This document shows positions 39,877-49,785 of a stretch of 64,000 nucleotides of DNA, piece by piece. The notes under the pieces were generated by a model, which saw nothing but the letters and a program-made list of their open reading frames with translations, was not told the DNA's origin and did no database searches. Source of the DNA: Prorocentrum cordatum (lineage: Eukaryota; Sar; Dinophyceae; Prorocentrales; Prorocentraceae); assembly GCA_963575745.1 (NCBI GenBank), contig CAUYUJ010017871.1, forward strand, positions 493,432-557,431, written 5' to 3'. The translations under genes and the position numbers were made by a program. How positions within the stretch are numbered: the stretch's first letter is position 1; each line of letters begins with the position of its first letter.

Positions 39877-40184
39877 CTGGTCGCGACCGAGGAGGGGGAG
39901 GGGGATCGAGGAGGAGGAGGAGGAGGACGACGAGGAGGATCGACGATGAGGAGGAACAACGACGAAGAGGATCCGCTTGCGGCCGCTGCTGCGATCTCTC
40001 TGCCTCTCTCTCGTCGTGGTTGCCGTGATGATCGTGGTACGCAGGAGGGTCTCAGTCGAGACAACGACGGCCCTCCCCGCCGTTTTTTCTTCGCCCTCTC
40101 TGTGCCTCCTGCAAGCTTCTCGTCGCCACGGCTGGATCCGCGTCGAAGAACGGGTCAGGAAGGATTTCGGGAGAGGTACGGTCA

Positions 40185-40336
40185 GGTCGAGCATGTCCCC
40201 CTACAGGCGGACTTCGGAGGAAAAATAAGAAATAGCCAAACATATTCCAAAATGGTCACAAATAGTCAAACAAATCGTCCCAGCTTATTTTTTTACTATT
40301 TCGGGATATCCTTCCTGTAGAGGGACCGGCCCGACT
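40185..40336. mobile_element. MITE-like family A, complete copy
   Basis: Left GGTCGAGCATGTCCCCCTAC, right CCTTCCTGTAGAGGGACCGG CCCGACT. The interior AATAAGAAATAGCCAAAC is related to the other copies. About 152 bases. Confidence 0.7.
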
Positions 40337-41219
40337 TACAAGTACGGAGACTGATTTTGACAGATTCGGGCCGGGCGGGAGTGCCACCCGTTGTCTCAAC
40401 CTGCCCTCCTCTGGGTGATGGTCGTGACGGTGGCTGGGTCGTCGCCGTCGCGCGCCCGCACACAATCACGAGAACGCGAGCAAACATGCTTTCCCCTAAC
40501 GCGCGTTGGGATGCGGGTCCGAAGGCTACAAGGACGGGCCACGATCGTGTAGATTGACCAGTTTGTGTGGGAGCGTGGACAACACCAGAAACCTCTGGAA
40601 CGTGAGCGAGTACACAAATAGCCGCACACACACGCACACACACACAGACACACGCAAATATATAGCACCCCGCAATTGCGGATAAGAGTGAGGGGGCGGG
40701 CGCGGGCGACGCGGGCGTCGTCAAGCCGGCGGACCTCGTGGCCCCCCCCTTCCTTGTCGATGGCGCTCTCCTCCTCCTCCTCCTCCTCCTCCTCCTCTCT
40801 CCTCCTTCCTCCTCTCCTCCTCCTCCTCCTCCTCCTCCTCCTCCTCCTCTCCTCCTCCTCCTCCTCCTCCTCCGCCTCCTACTCCTCTCCTCGTCCTCGT
40901 CCTCGTTCTCATCGTCATCGTCGTCCTCCTCCTCCACCTCGTCCTCCTCCTCCTCCGCTTCTTCCTCGTCCTCCCTCTCCCCCCCTCGTCCTTCCATCAT
41001 CGTCCTCCCATTGTCGTCATGTTCCTCCTCGTCGTCCTCCTCCTCTTCCCCCCCTCCCGATCCTCCACCCTCCTCCTTTTCGTCGTCGTCGTCGTCGTCG
41101 TCGACGTCATCGTCGTCGTCCCCTCCCTCCTCCTCCTCCTCCTGCTGCTCCTCCTCCTCCTCTCCTGCTGCTCCTCCTCCTCCTCCTCCTCCTCCTCCTC
41201 CCCCTCCTCGTCCTCCTGC

Positions 41220-41585
41220 AAAAGCAGCCCGCCGCAGGCGCCGAAAAAATTGGTTTGTACACTGAACGTGGTTTGGGTCGCGGGTGGGCCGCGGGTTCTC
41301 CACCGGGAACGAATGCAAAAGATGCTCGCCGCAGGCGCCGAAAAAATTGGTTTGTACCCTGAACGTGGTCGCGGGTGGGCCGCGGTCTCTCCACCTAGAA
41401 CGATTCAAAAGATGCCCGCCGCAGGCGCCGAAAAATGTGGTTTGTACCCTGAACGTGGTTTGGGTCGCGGGTTGGTCGCGAGTTGATCGCGGGGTGGGTC
41501 GCGGGCTCTCCACCTGGAAGGAATGCAAAAAAAGCCCGCCGCAGGCGCCGAAAATGTTGGTTTGTACCTTGAACGTGGTTTGGGT
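41220..41585 (+). repeat. About 95-bp tandem repeat inside the left 1.4-kb unit
   Basis: Units share GCCGCAGGCGCCGAAAA, TTGGTTTGTAC(C/A)CTGAACGTGG, GGGTCGCGGGTGGG and TCTCCACC(T/G)GGAA(C/G)GA-TGCAAAA. Four to five copies. Long minus-strand frames result from the repeat. Confidence 0.75.
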
Positions 41586-41937
41586 CGAAGGTGGGTCGCG
41601 GGTGGGTCGCGGGGTGGTCGCGGGTGGGTCGCGGGTGGGTCGCGGGTGGGTGGGTCGCGGGTGGGTCGCGGGGTGGGCCGCGGGCGGGTCGCGGGGTGGG
41701 TCGCGGGTGGGTCGCGGGCGGGTCGCGGGGTGGGCCGCGGGGTGGGTCGCGGAGTGGGTCGCGGGTGGGTCGCGGGTGGGTCGCAGGGTGGGTCGCAGGG
41801 TGGGTCGCGGGGTGGGTCGCGGGGTGGGTCGCGGGGTGGGTCGCGGGTGGGTCGCGGGTGGGTCGCGGGTGGGTCGCGGGTGGGTCGCGGGGTGGGTCGC
41901 GGGTGGGTCGCGGGGCGGGTTGCGGGTGGGACGACGA
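41580..41937 (+). repeat. 11-bp GTGGGTCGCGG array
   Basis: Roughly 30 tandem copies of GTGGGTCGCGG with one-base length changes. Mirrored by the CCGCGACCCAC array at 45815-46145 in the right unit. It encodes PRPTRDPPATH-like or GWVAGGSR-like repeats. Confidence 0.85.
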
Positions 41938-42300
41938 CAACAAACAACAACAAGAAACAACAACAACAACAACACGAATCCGCACCGCGGAATCTCACTT
42001 CAGCCACGCACCCAGGGACAATGAATGACCGTTCGGCCCCCTCACTCTGATATTCTCTCTCTATATGTGTGTCTATCTCTCTCTCTCTCTCGCTCCCGCT
42101 CCCTGCCTCCCCCTGTCTCTCTCTCTTTCCCCCCCTCTCCCGCACCCAGGCACAAGCACGAGCACGAGCACGATCACAAGCACCACCATACACACATGGC
42201 TTCTTCCAGCGCGCCGATGGAGCGCAATCGACGGCCAACAACTTACGCTGCCATTGAGACCCTGAACACCAAAGCTGCGTGACAAAGTGCGTCAGCAGTG

Positions 42301-42510
42301 GACCCGCGCACGGCAAGACACGCGGGCACGACGCGGGCACGGCCTGGGCACGGGGCGGGCACGGCACGTGGCCACGGCACGGGCACGGCATGGGCACGGG
42401 ACGGGCACAGAACGCGGCCACAACACGGGCACGCCACGGACACGGTACGGCACGCGGGCATGCCACGGCACGCGAGCATGGCACGGCACGCGGGCACGGC
42501 ACGCGGGCAA
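42301..42510 (+). repeat. CGGGCACGGCACG minisatellite
   Basis: Irregular 12-13 bp units of GGGCACGGCACGC. Followed at once by (CA)n and (CACACG)n tracts (42511-42645). All frames are repeat-driven. Confidence 0.8.
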
Positions 42511-42517
42511 GGCGCGG

Positions 42518-42559
42518 CACACACACACACACACACGCGCACACACACACACACACACG

Positions 42560-42590
<31 letters not shown>

Positions 42591-42645
42591 ACGCACACGC
42601 ACACGCACACGCACACGCACACGCACACGCACACGCACACACGCA
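42518..42645 (+). repeat. (CA)n / (CACACG)n microsatellite
   Basis: ACACAC runs passing into ten or so ACACGC hexamers. Similar but separate tracts lie at 43963-44330 and 44573-44800. Confidence 0.9.
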
Positions 42646-43249
42646 TCGCCTGCACTCGAGAACTCGAGCAGCGCACGGCACGCGAGCCGCGAGCACGGCA
42701 CGAACCGCCGCGCATGGCCCAACGGCCCCGCGCGGCACGGCCGGCCGGCACTTCTGGGAGGGCACGCCGCGCGGAGGTCCCCCGCGGCACGACGCGCAAG
42801 CAAGGCGGCACGGGCACGGGCCGGCAGTCTGGGCGCGACACCCGTGAGCGCAGAATCGCCTTTCTCTCCGAGGCAAAGAATTGAGACCCCTCAGCTGGGC
42901 CCTCTCAAGATAAGCAGCGAACACCAGGAACTGCACGCACACAAACACACACACACACATATGTCCTACCCTGCATGGAGCTGTGAACTTCACGAACGCG
43001 CGCAGTGCGGCGGGACACGCAACGCCAATTGCCTCCACAAGCGGCGGGCGCGCTCGAACCCAGCTGTGTGATCCCGGGTGAGGGGCGAGCTAAGCAAACA
43101 GCAGGATCTGCCGACACCCGCTCGCCGTGGGTGAAAAGGCGTATGAGACATTCGGCTGTCTCTCTCCCGCTTTTCCCCGTCCCTCCCCCCCCTGGGGCCC
43201 AAAATGCTATTTGAGGACGGGGGGGAGGGGGCACGAGCTCGCCAACGCA

Positions 43250-43925
43250 CCCCCGGGGCCTCCCGAGCCTCGAAACAGCCCCAAGACGGCCCAGGCAGAG
43301 CGCCAAGACAATCGGAGAGGGTTTCGACACGGCCTAGAGTAGCCCCACGACGACCCAAGATGATTTAAAGACGGCCCACAAGGCCCCCAAGACAGCCCAA
43401 ACGCGTTCCCAGAGGACCGCCGAGAAGGCCCCAAGAGGCACAAATCGCCTTACTTCCTCTGGAAAGCGTGTTTTGTTAGCACACTTGGTTTTGGTCTAGA
43501 CAGTTTCTTTGACTGCTTTTAAGATCGTCACAAAACGGCCGGAAGGCCCCCAAGAAGGCTCCAAGACGGCCCATGAGAGCCCTGAGACAGCCCTAGGGGC
43601 CCCAAGAGAGCCCAAGAGGGGGAAGACGTACTGATACTTCGAGCCTTTCCCCCCAAGATGGCCCCAAGAGCCCCAAGATGGCCCCAAGAGCCCCCAAGAA
43701 CCCCAAGAGCCCCAAGAGGCCACCAATACGGTCCCAGGAAGCCCCCAAGAGGCCCCCCAAAGCCTCCCAGATGTACCCAAGAGCCTTCCAAGAGCGCCCT
43801 GAGAGGCATCCCAAGAGACGCTCTCTCAGATTCATCCAGGGGGCTCCTGGCCACAGCCAACGCACGGTGGCGGGTGGACCGAAGGCCACTAGAGAACCTC
43901 CCCGACCGTCTCAAACTCTGACTCC
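43250..43925. repeat. Family F minisatellite, forward
   Basis: AAGACGGCCCAAGA, GGCCCCCAAGAGG and CCAAGATGGCCCCAAGAGCC repeats, split by a unique AT-richer joint at 43450-43540. The right end CACGGTGGCGGGTGGACCGA matches CACGGTGGCGGGATGGGCC near 59871. Confidence 0.75.
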
Positions 43926-43962
43926 AACTGGGGGTCGGCGGAATGGCGCAAGCCATTCGACA

Positions 43963-44330
43963 TACACACACACACACGCACTTGCACTTGCACTTGCACT
44001 TGCACTTGCACTTGCACTTGCACTTGCACGCGCAAGCGCGCGCACGCGCACGCGCACGCGCACACGCACACGGACACGGACACGCACACGCACACGCACA
44101 CGCACAACATACACACCTACACACACACGCACGCACGCACATACACAAACACAACCATAACCATAACCACACACACAAACACACACACACAAACAAGCAC
44201 AAAGACAAACATAATCACTAACACATGCACAAGCACACACACACACGCTCATACACGAATAAACACGAGCACACACAAACACACAATTACACACAAGTAC
44301 ACACACGCGCACGCACACGCGAGCACACAA
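43963..44330 (+). repeat. (CACTTG)n, (CACACG)n and (CA)n microsatellites
   Basis: Nine copies of CACTTG at 43979-44030, then CGCACG/CACACG hexamers, then irregular CACACAAACA. In contrast to the other CA tracts this one has three different hexamers in sequence. Confidence 0.9.
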
Positions 44331-44572
44331 ATCCTTTTGGCGTCGAGGCCACGCGCGCGGCGGCGCGGCGTTGGACAACATCAGGCGGCAGCGCGCGGGC
44401 CGGGCCAGCTCACGCAGCGTGCAGAAGCTGGATCCGCCCATAGGGGGCACACGCGCACGCACCTGTGGCGGCCGCGGCCTCGCGCGCGGCGACGTGGCGA
44501 AATGAGTCGAAGGCGGTGGAGACGGGCGCGCGCGCGCGCGGCCGGGCCCTCAGGCGGGATCGCCCACGCACA

Positions 44573-44800
44573 CGCACACGCACACAGACACAGACACAGA
44601 CACACAGACACACACAGACACACACAGACACACACAGACACACAGACACACAGACACACAGACAGACACACAGACACACAGACACAGACACAGACACAGA
44701 CACAGACACAGACACAGACACAGACACAGACACAGACACAGACACAGACACAGACACAGACACAGACACACACACACACACACACAAACACACACAAACA
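44573..44800 (+). repeat. (CAGACA)n microsatellite
   Basis: ACACAGACAC units, very regular from 44685 to 44770. It ends three bases before the spliced-leader-like sequence at 44804. Confidence 0.9.
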
Positions 44801-44803
44801 CAC

Positions 44804-44824
44804 TCGTAGCCATTTTGGCCCAAG
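44804..44824 (+). other. Relic of the dinoflagellate spliced leader (DinoSL)
   Basis: Matches 19 of 21 bases of the conserved DinoSL exon, including the uninterrupted core CGTAGCCATTTTGGC and the terminal CAAG; differences are T for C near the start and C for T at position 18. There is no GT after CAAG, so it is not an SL RNA gene. Such relics arise when a trans-spliced mRNA is reverse transcribed and reinserted. The downstream plus-strand sequence would then descend from that mRNA. Confidence 0.7.
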
Positions 44825-44868
44825 CCCCGATTAAACCCCGCTCGAAATCAAAAGGGGGTGCGGGCCCC

Positions 44869-44956
44869 ATGGCCATCGTCTCGAGCAGCGCCGCTCCGTC
44901 GACGCGCGCTCGGTCGGCGCGGGGCTGGGCGACGGCGGGCGCGAGCGCGCTGCCTG
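44869..44956 (+). CDS. Possible first exon behind the SL relic
   Basis: 44 bases after the relic an ATG opens MAIVSSSAAPSTRARSARGW then ATAGASALP, ending at CCTG before GTGGCGG (GT donor at 44957). The distance is that of a short 5' UTR. The Ser/Ala/Arg-rich start resembles a transit or presequence. After the possible donor come long CTCC-type tracts, as in an intron. A minus-strand frame of the same bases is also protein-like, so the call depends on the SL relic. Confidence 0.3.
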
Positions 44957-45124
44957 GTGGCGGCCACTCCCACTCTCCCTCTCCCTCCCCCTTCCCCTCT
45001 CGCTTCCCCTGCCCCCCTGCGCATCCGTCCTCCCCTTCCCTCCCTTCTCCTCCGCCTCCTCCTCCTCCTCCCATTCCACCCTCTCTCTCTCGATATGCTG
45101 TGTATAGTTTGCTTGTTTGATGTG

Positions 45125-45137
45125 TTGTTCTCTCTCC

Positions 45138-45184
<47 letters not shown>

Positions 45185-45235
45185 CCGCTTTTTTTTTGTT
45201 CTCTCTCTCTCTCTCTCTCTTCTCTCTCCTTCTCT

Positions 45236-45271
<36 letters not shown>

Positions 45272-45295
45272 GTTCCTCTTATTTACACTTCTGTT
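45125..45295 (+). repeat. (CT)n microsatellite
   Basis: CTCTCTCTC runs with a TTTTTTTTG interruption at 45190. A second (CT)n run lies at 45585-45620, just before the right 1.4-kb unit. Confidence 0.9.
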
Positions 45296-45582
45296 TGCCC
45301 TCCTTCCCTCCTTTTCCTCCGCCCTGTCGGCCTCCTCCTCCTCGAGGCCTGAAAGCTGCGGACAGGTGGGCGAGGGTGCCCACCTCATCCTGCTCCTCGT
45401 CCTCGTCCCCGTTTTCCTCTCTTCTCCCTAGCCCTCTCTCCCCATCCCCCTCCCGCTCCCTCCCTCCGCCTCCTTCCGCTCCTTTTCTCCCGGCTTTTCA
45501 TCTTCCGCCTCCTCCTCCTCCTCCTCCTCCTCCTCCTCCTCCTCCTCCTATTTCATTCCCCTCATTTTTGTTCCTTTTGTTT

Positions 45583-45621
<39 letters not shown>

Positions 45622-45648
45622 ATATATATATGTATATATATATATATC

Positions 45649-45722
45649 AGAGTGAGGGGGCCGAACGGTCATTCATTGTCCCTGGGTGCGTGGCTGAAGT
45701 GAGATTCCGCGGTGCGGATTCG

Positions 45723-45796
<74 letters not shown>

Positions 45797-47053
45797 GTTG
45801 TCGTCGTCCCACCCGCAACCCGCCCCGCGACCCACCCGCGACCCACCCCGCGACCCACCCGCGACCCACCCGCGACCCACCCGCGACCCACCCGCGACCC
45901 ACCCCGCGACCCACCCCGCGACCCACCCCGCGACCCACCCTGCGACCCACCCTGCGACCCACCCGCGACCCACCCCGCGACCCACCCCGCGGCCCACCCC
46001 GCGACCCACCCGCGACCCACCCGCGACCCACCCCGCGACCCGCCCGCGGCCCACCCCGCGACCCACCCGCGACCCGCCCGCGACCCACCCGCGACCCACC
46101 CGCGACCCACCCGCGACTCACCCCGCGACCCACCCGCGACCCACCTTCGACCCAAACCACGTTCAAGGTACAAACCAACATTTTCGGCGCCTGCGGCGGG
46201 CTTTTTTTGCATTCCTTCCAGGTGGAGAGCCCGCGACCCACCCCGCGATCAACTCGCGACCAACCCGCGACCCAAACCACGTTCAGGGTACAAACCACAT
46301 TTTTCGGCGCCTGCGGCGGGCATCTTTTGAATCGTTCTAGGTGAGAACCCGCGACCACGTTCAGGGTACAAACCAACCTGCGGCGAGCATCTTTTGCATT
46401 CGTTCCCGGTCACCAAAACAAGGTCAAACCTCGGCGCCTGCGGCGAGCATCTTTTGCATTCGTTCCCGGTGGAGAACCCGCGGCCCACCCGCGACCCAAA
46501 CCACGTTCAGTGTACAAACCAATTTTTTCGGCGCCTGCGGCGGGCTGCTTTTGCAGGAGGACGAGGAGGGGAGGAGGAGGAGGAGGAGGAGGAGGAGGGA
46601 GCAGCAGGAGAAGGAGGAGGAGCAGCAGGAGGAGGAGGAGGAGGGAGGGGACGACGACGATGACGTCGACGACGACGACGACGAAAAGGAGGAGGGTGGA
46701 GGATCGGGAGGGGGGGAAGAGGAGGAGGACGACGAGGAGGAACATGACGACAATGGGAGGACGATGATGGAAGGACGAGGGGGGGAGAGGGAGGACGAGG
46801 AAGAAGCGGAGGAGGAGGAGGAGGACGAGGTGGAGGAGGAGGACGACGATGACGATGAGAACGAGGACGAGGACGAGGAAGAGGAGGAGGAGTAGGAGGC
46901 GGAGGAGGAGGAGGAGGAGGAGGAGGAGGAGGAGGAGGAGGAGGAGGAGAAGGAGGAGGAGGAGGAGGAGAGCGCCATCGACAAGGAAGGTGGGGGCCAC
47001 GAGGTCCGCCGGCTTGACGACGCCCGCGTCGCCCGCGCCCGCCCCCTCACTCT
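45649..47053 (-). mobile_element. 1.4-kb inverted-repeat unit, right copy
   Basis: Reverse complement of 40685-42048 in all its parts, with the same 13-base ends (AGAGTGAGGGGGC / GCCCCCTCACTCT) and TATC on both outer sides (45645-45648 and 47054-47057). Differences are mainly array lengths: a (GTT)n run of about 25 copies here (45721-45797) against a few ACA triplets on the left, and fewer or altered copies of the 95-bp unit. The homology also extends about 22 bases past the outer end (GCAATTGCGGGGTGCTATAT). Confidence 0.7.
45721..45797 (+). repeat. (GTT)n microsatellite
   Basis: About 25 uninterrupted GTT triplets. It reads as poly-Gln/Asn/Thr on minus and Val/Leu/Cys on plus. Its partner site in the left unit (about 41940-41975) has only a short ACA run, so the expansion is younger than the duplication. 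Confidence 0.95.
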
Positions 47054-47339
47054 TATCCGCAATTGCGGGGTGCTATATATGTGTCTTTCTCTCCCTCTCC
47101 CTCTCCCTCAGTCCTCTCCATGCACGGTCGGGAACTGTTGCTTAGCGTCTCGCCGCGGCGGCCCTGGCGACACGCTGTACCCTGCGAGCGGATAGAATGT
47201 CGCTCTGCCCCCTGGGGCGGGACGCTAGGAAAAACGCGAGACATTGACGCCTGGGGTCCAGGAATTGGATGGCGTGCCGCGCCGAAGCGCGATGGGCCAG
47301 AACCGGCGGAGCGACACGCCATCCAAAAGCTCCCGTCCG

Positions 47340-47478
47340 TAGCCCCGGCTGGCCTCGACAGGCCCCCCCAGAGTAGACCAGGGCGGCGCCCACACCTCAG
47401 CCCTGGGGCGCGGAGCGCTCCAACCCAGGTGCTGAGACCGCCCCGGACTGCTCGGGGGGCCTGTTGAGGCGAACTATG
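47340..47478. repeat. Foldback repeat, second copy of the 38470 family
   Basis: GGCTGGCCTCGACAGGCCCC and GCTCGGGGGGCCTGTTGAGG as arms, CTGGGGCGCGGAGCGCTCC near the centre. Upstream (47255-47335) another inverted pair, TTGGATGGCGTG / CACGCCATCCAA, so the copy may be a composite. Confidence 0.55.
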
Positions 47479-47867
47479 CCTATCTGGGGAAGCTTGACGT
47501 GCTTCTGGGAACGGTCGCTGTCTGGGGGAGGTCCGGTCCCCGCGTGGCAGTATAACGCCTTGGCAGGGTGGGGCACGTCGGTGCCGGGGTGCGCTGCGAT
47601 CGCCGAAGTAGGCGCGCGAGGGGAGGGTCCAAGCCCCCCCACCTCGCCCCTGCGGAATTACGATCGTTACGTTTCCCCCGTGGGGTGGGCAGGGGCTTGG
47701 CCCGGGTAGCGGCCGCTGCGCGCCAGAGGATGCCAGAGCGGTCTCCCTGCACCTGTGCGCCATTTTCCGCGGACCGAGGGCTCCCAAGTAGGAGCGCCCG
47801 GGAGAGGGAAGCCGCGGGGCGTAGCGCGAGGCGCGTGGAACCTGCCCCCTAGACAGGAAGGGCAACT

Positions 47868-48262
47868 CGAGAAGATGAAAGAACGGCATACAAATCAAGC
47901 TTCGGAGGTCCGCGCGGCATTCTGGCCCCAAACCTAAAGAGGCATCTAGCCTCACCATTGTCATCTCTCAGTATTGGCATTGATTTCATGCGTACAGCGG
48001 AGACCAGTCCACAAGAAACCTTCCAGAAGAAACCCAACCCTGAGACCCCAGGGAGTCCATTGATTTTTGGTGTGGGAGCGTCACGCTTTCCATACCAAGA
48101 AACCTAGGGCACCCTGGAATCAACCAGGGTGTTTCTTGGCATGGGCCTCCAATGTAGCAGCATGCTCTCCCACTCCCTGGAGGCGGAGCGCGCTGGGGTG
48201 CACAACGCAGATCAAAGAAATCCGCGCTGAGCTCCGACAGCTTATAATTATGTCGTTCCTTC
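47868..48262. mobile_element. Family K copy interrupted by MITE B
   Basis: Left arm GAAAGAACGGCATACAAATC, TTCGGAGGTCCGCGCGGC; right arm GAAATCCGCGCTGAGCTCCG, TTATGTCGTTCCTTC. Between them lies a family B element (47995-48154). The arms are diverged from each other more than in the copy at 56024. Confidence 0.55.
47995..48154. mobile_element. MITE family B, copy 4
   Basis: Left CAGCGGAGACCAGTCCACAA, right GGCATGGGCCTCCAATG, TA outside both (47993-47994, 48155-48156). 160 bases because of a deletion at the middle (CATACCAAGAAACC). The terminal repeats carry a few changes. Confidence 0.65.
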
Positions 48263-48586
48263 TTCTCCGAAACTTGAGCGCACCCGGGCGAGAACAAAAT
48301 CAGAGGTGAGCTCTGGAACGAAAACTGCTGGGGCAAGGAGGGCGGGGGGGGGGAAGAGAGGCGGTATTCACCACCACCGCCACGCCTGCAGTGCGTGCAC
48401 CTTCCGGGGGCCAAGGTCTTGGGCGGATGTGGGCCTCCCGCTCTGGCCATGGCCCCGCATCTGCCGACGCCTGGTCCATAAGATGGGGCCAGTGGCAGCA
48501 GCTGGTGGCGGCACGCGCACAGGAGGAGGGGAGCGCGAGGGAGCGGCCTCCTGAGAGGGCAGGGAGGGCCTCTTAGAGTGGACAAG

Positions 48587-48720
48587 CGCGTTCCACTACT
48601 CGCAGAGTGACTGCTCGCAAATGGCCTGCATCCGCCGCGGGGGATTTAGGATCTAGTACAGAAAGGAAAACATGTTTCGGACATTTGCGAGTAGGCACTT
48701 CGCGAATAGTGGAACGCGCT
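48587..48720. repeat. Inverted repeat with 38-bp arms
   Basis: GCGCGTTCCACTACTCGCAG and AGTGACTGCTCGCAAATG recur inverted as CATTTGCGAGTAGGCACTTC and GCGAATAGTGGAACGCGC, with about five mismatches. The loop is 57 bases. No element family assigned. Confidence 0.7.
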
Positions 48721-48893
48721 CGGTGATAGAAGGCAGGAACCTGCTTAGAAGGGTGCAACAGCTTCTGAGAAGCCTTCTTATAAAGGCCGACGGGCCCTTC
48801 AGACCCCCCCCCTGCCTTCTATCAGGCGGCCGCCCCCCCACTCGCGCAACCGACTTTTCTTGGGCGCTGCCAGAACTGCTGGTGTCGGGTGCC

Positions 48894-48894
<1 letters not shown>

Positions 48895-48943
<49 letters not shown>

Positions 48944-49150
48944 GCGGGTGACGATGGGGATGCTGATGATGACGGTTGTGATGGTAATGATGCTGATGAT
49001 TATGATTGTGATGACGGTGTTGATGATGATGGTGATGATGACGATGATGATGCTGATGATGGTGGTGATGATGATGTTGATGATGATGCTGATGGTGATG
49101 ATAATGGTGATGCTGATGACGATGATGATAAATTTTGGTGATAACGATGA
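48895..49150 (+). repeat. (GAT)n microsatellite
   Basis: Sixteen pure GAT triplets, then mixed GAT/GCT/GGT. Poly-Asp/Met frames on plus, poly-His/Ile on minus. Confidence 0.9.
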
Positions 49151-49259
49151 TGATTCTCCCCTGGGCAAAGGAGTGGACAGATGGAGAACAACTGGTCGCA
49201 CGTCTCCGTCCGGCTGCTTCTGCACGTGGCCAGGGGAGGGGACGGCGGCACACCGAGCG

Positions 49260-49785
49260 CGAGTAGAAGCGAACGACTGTCAACATCGTAAGCACGGGTG
49301 CATTGGAAGAGGCGGGCAGGATGGCTCAGAGACGAACGACAGATTGATAGGCCGACTGTAAGCATAACGGCGCGTGCTGCTGGTGCGAACGAGGACTGAG
49401 GAGAGGCAGGGAAGTAGGGCCCACGCAGCTGGGAGAGGGATGAGACGAACAACTGTCAGCATCGTACGTAAGCACGGGTGGATGGGAAGAGGCGGGCAGG
49501 ATCGCTCAGCGATGAACGACACATGGGCAAGTGCGGAAACCCCGAACCCCGAACAACGTTTTCATCTGCCGTGGGCGCATCTTCCCTCCGCCGCCCTTCC
49601 GCCGCCCTCCGACGCGGAAAAGATGACAACTCCTTCGATCCCTGAAGGCAAGGCCCTTCTTGGAACGCCCCACATTGATAAGCCGATGGCAATCATAACG
49701 GCGCGTACTGCCTTTGAGAAAAGAGGACAGAGGAGACGCAGGGAAGTAGGACCCACGAAGCTGGGAGAGGGAGGAGACGGACAAT
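49260..49785. repeat. Direct repeats of 180 and 330 bp spacing
   Basis: ACTGTCAACATCGTAAGCAC with GGAAGAGGCGGGCAGGATGG (49275 on) recurs at 49453 as ACTGTCAGCATCGTACGTAA with GGAAGAGGCGGGCAGGATCG. GATTGATAGGCCG ... CATAACGGCGCGTGCTGC (49342) recurs at 49675 as CATTGATAAGCCG ... CATAACGGCGCGTACTGC together with GCAGGGAAGTAG. No gene. Confidence 0.6.

Larger units (their letters stand above)
40685..42048 (+). mobile_element. 1.4-kb inverted-repeat unit, left copy
   Basis: Starts AGAGTGAGGGGGC and ends GCCCCCTCACTCT, an exact 13-base terminal inverted repeat, with GATA on both outer sides (40681-40684 and 42049-42052), a possible 4-bp target duplication. Inside: TCC/GTC-rich tract, four or five tandem units of about 95 bp (GCCGCAGGCGCCGAAAAA, TTGGTTTGTACCCTGAACGT), an 11-bp array of GTGGGTCGCGG, and an ACA-rich segment. 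No transposase is visible. The inverted partner is at 45649-47053. Confidence 0.7.

Noticed and set aside
41405-42841. 478-codon minus-strand frame
   Set aside because: Runs through an 11-bp array, a 95-bp array and CA repeats, all without stops because of composition; no domain seen.
44804-44830. Functional SL RNA gene
   Set aside because: The SL-like exon is not followed by a GT donor and Sm-type intron part, and it has two mismatches.
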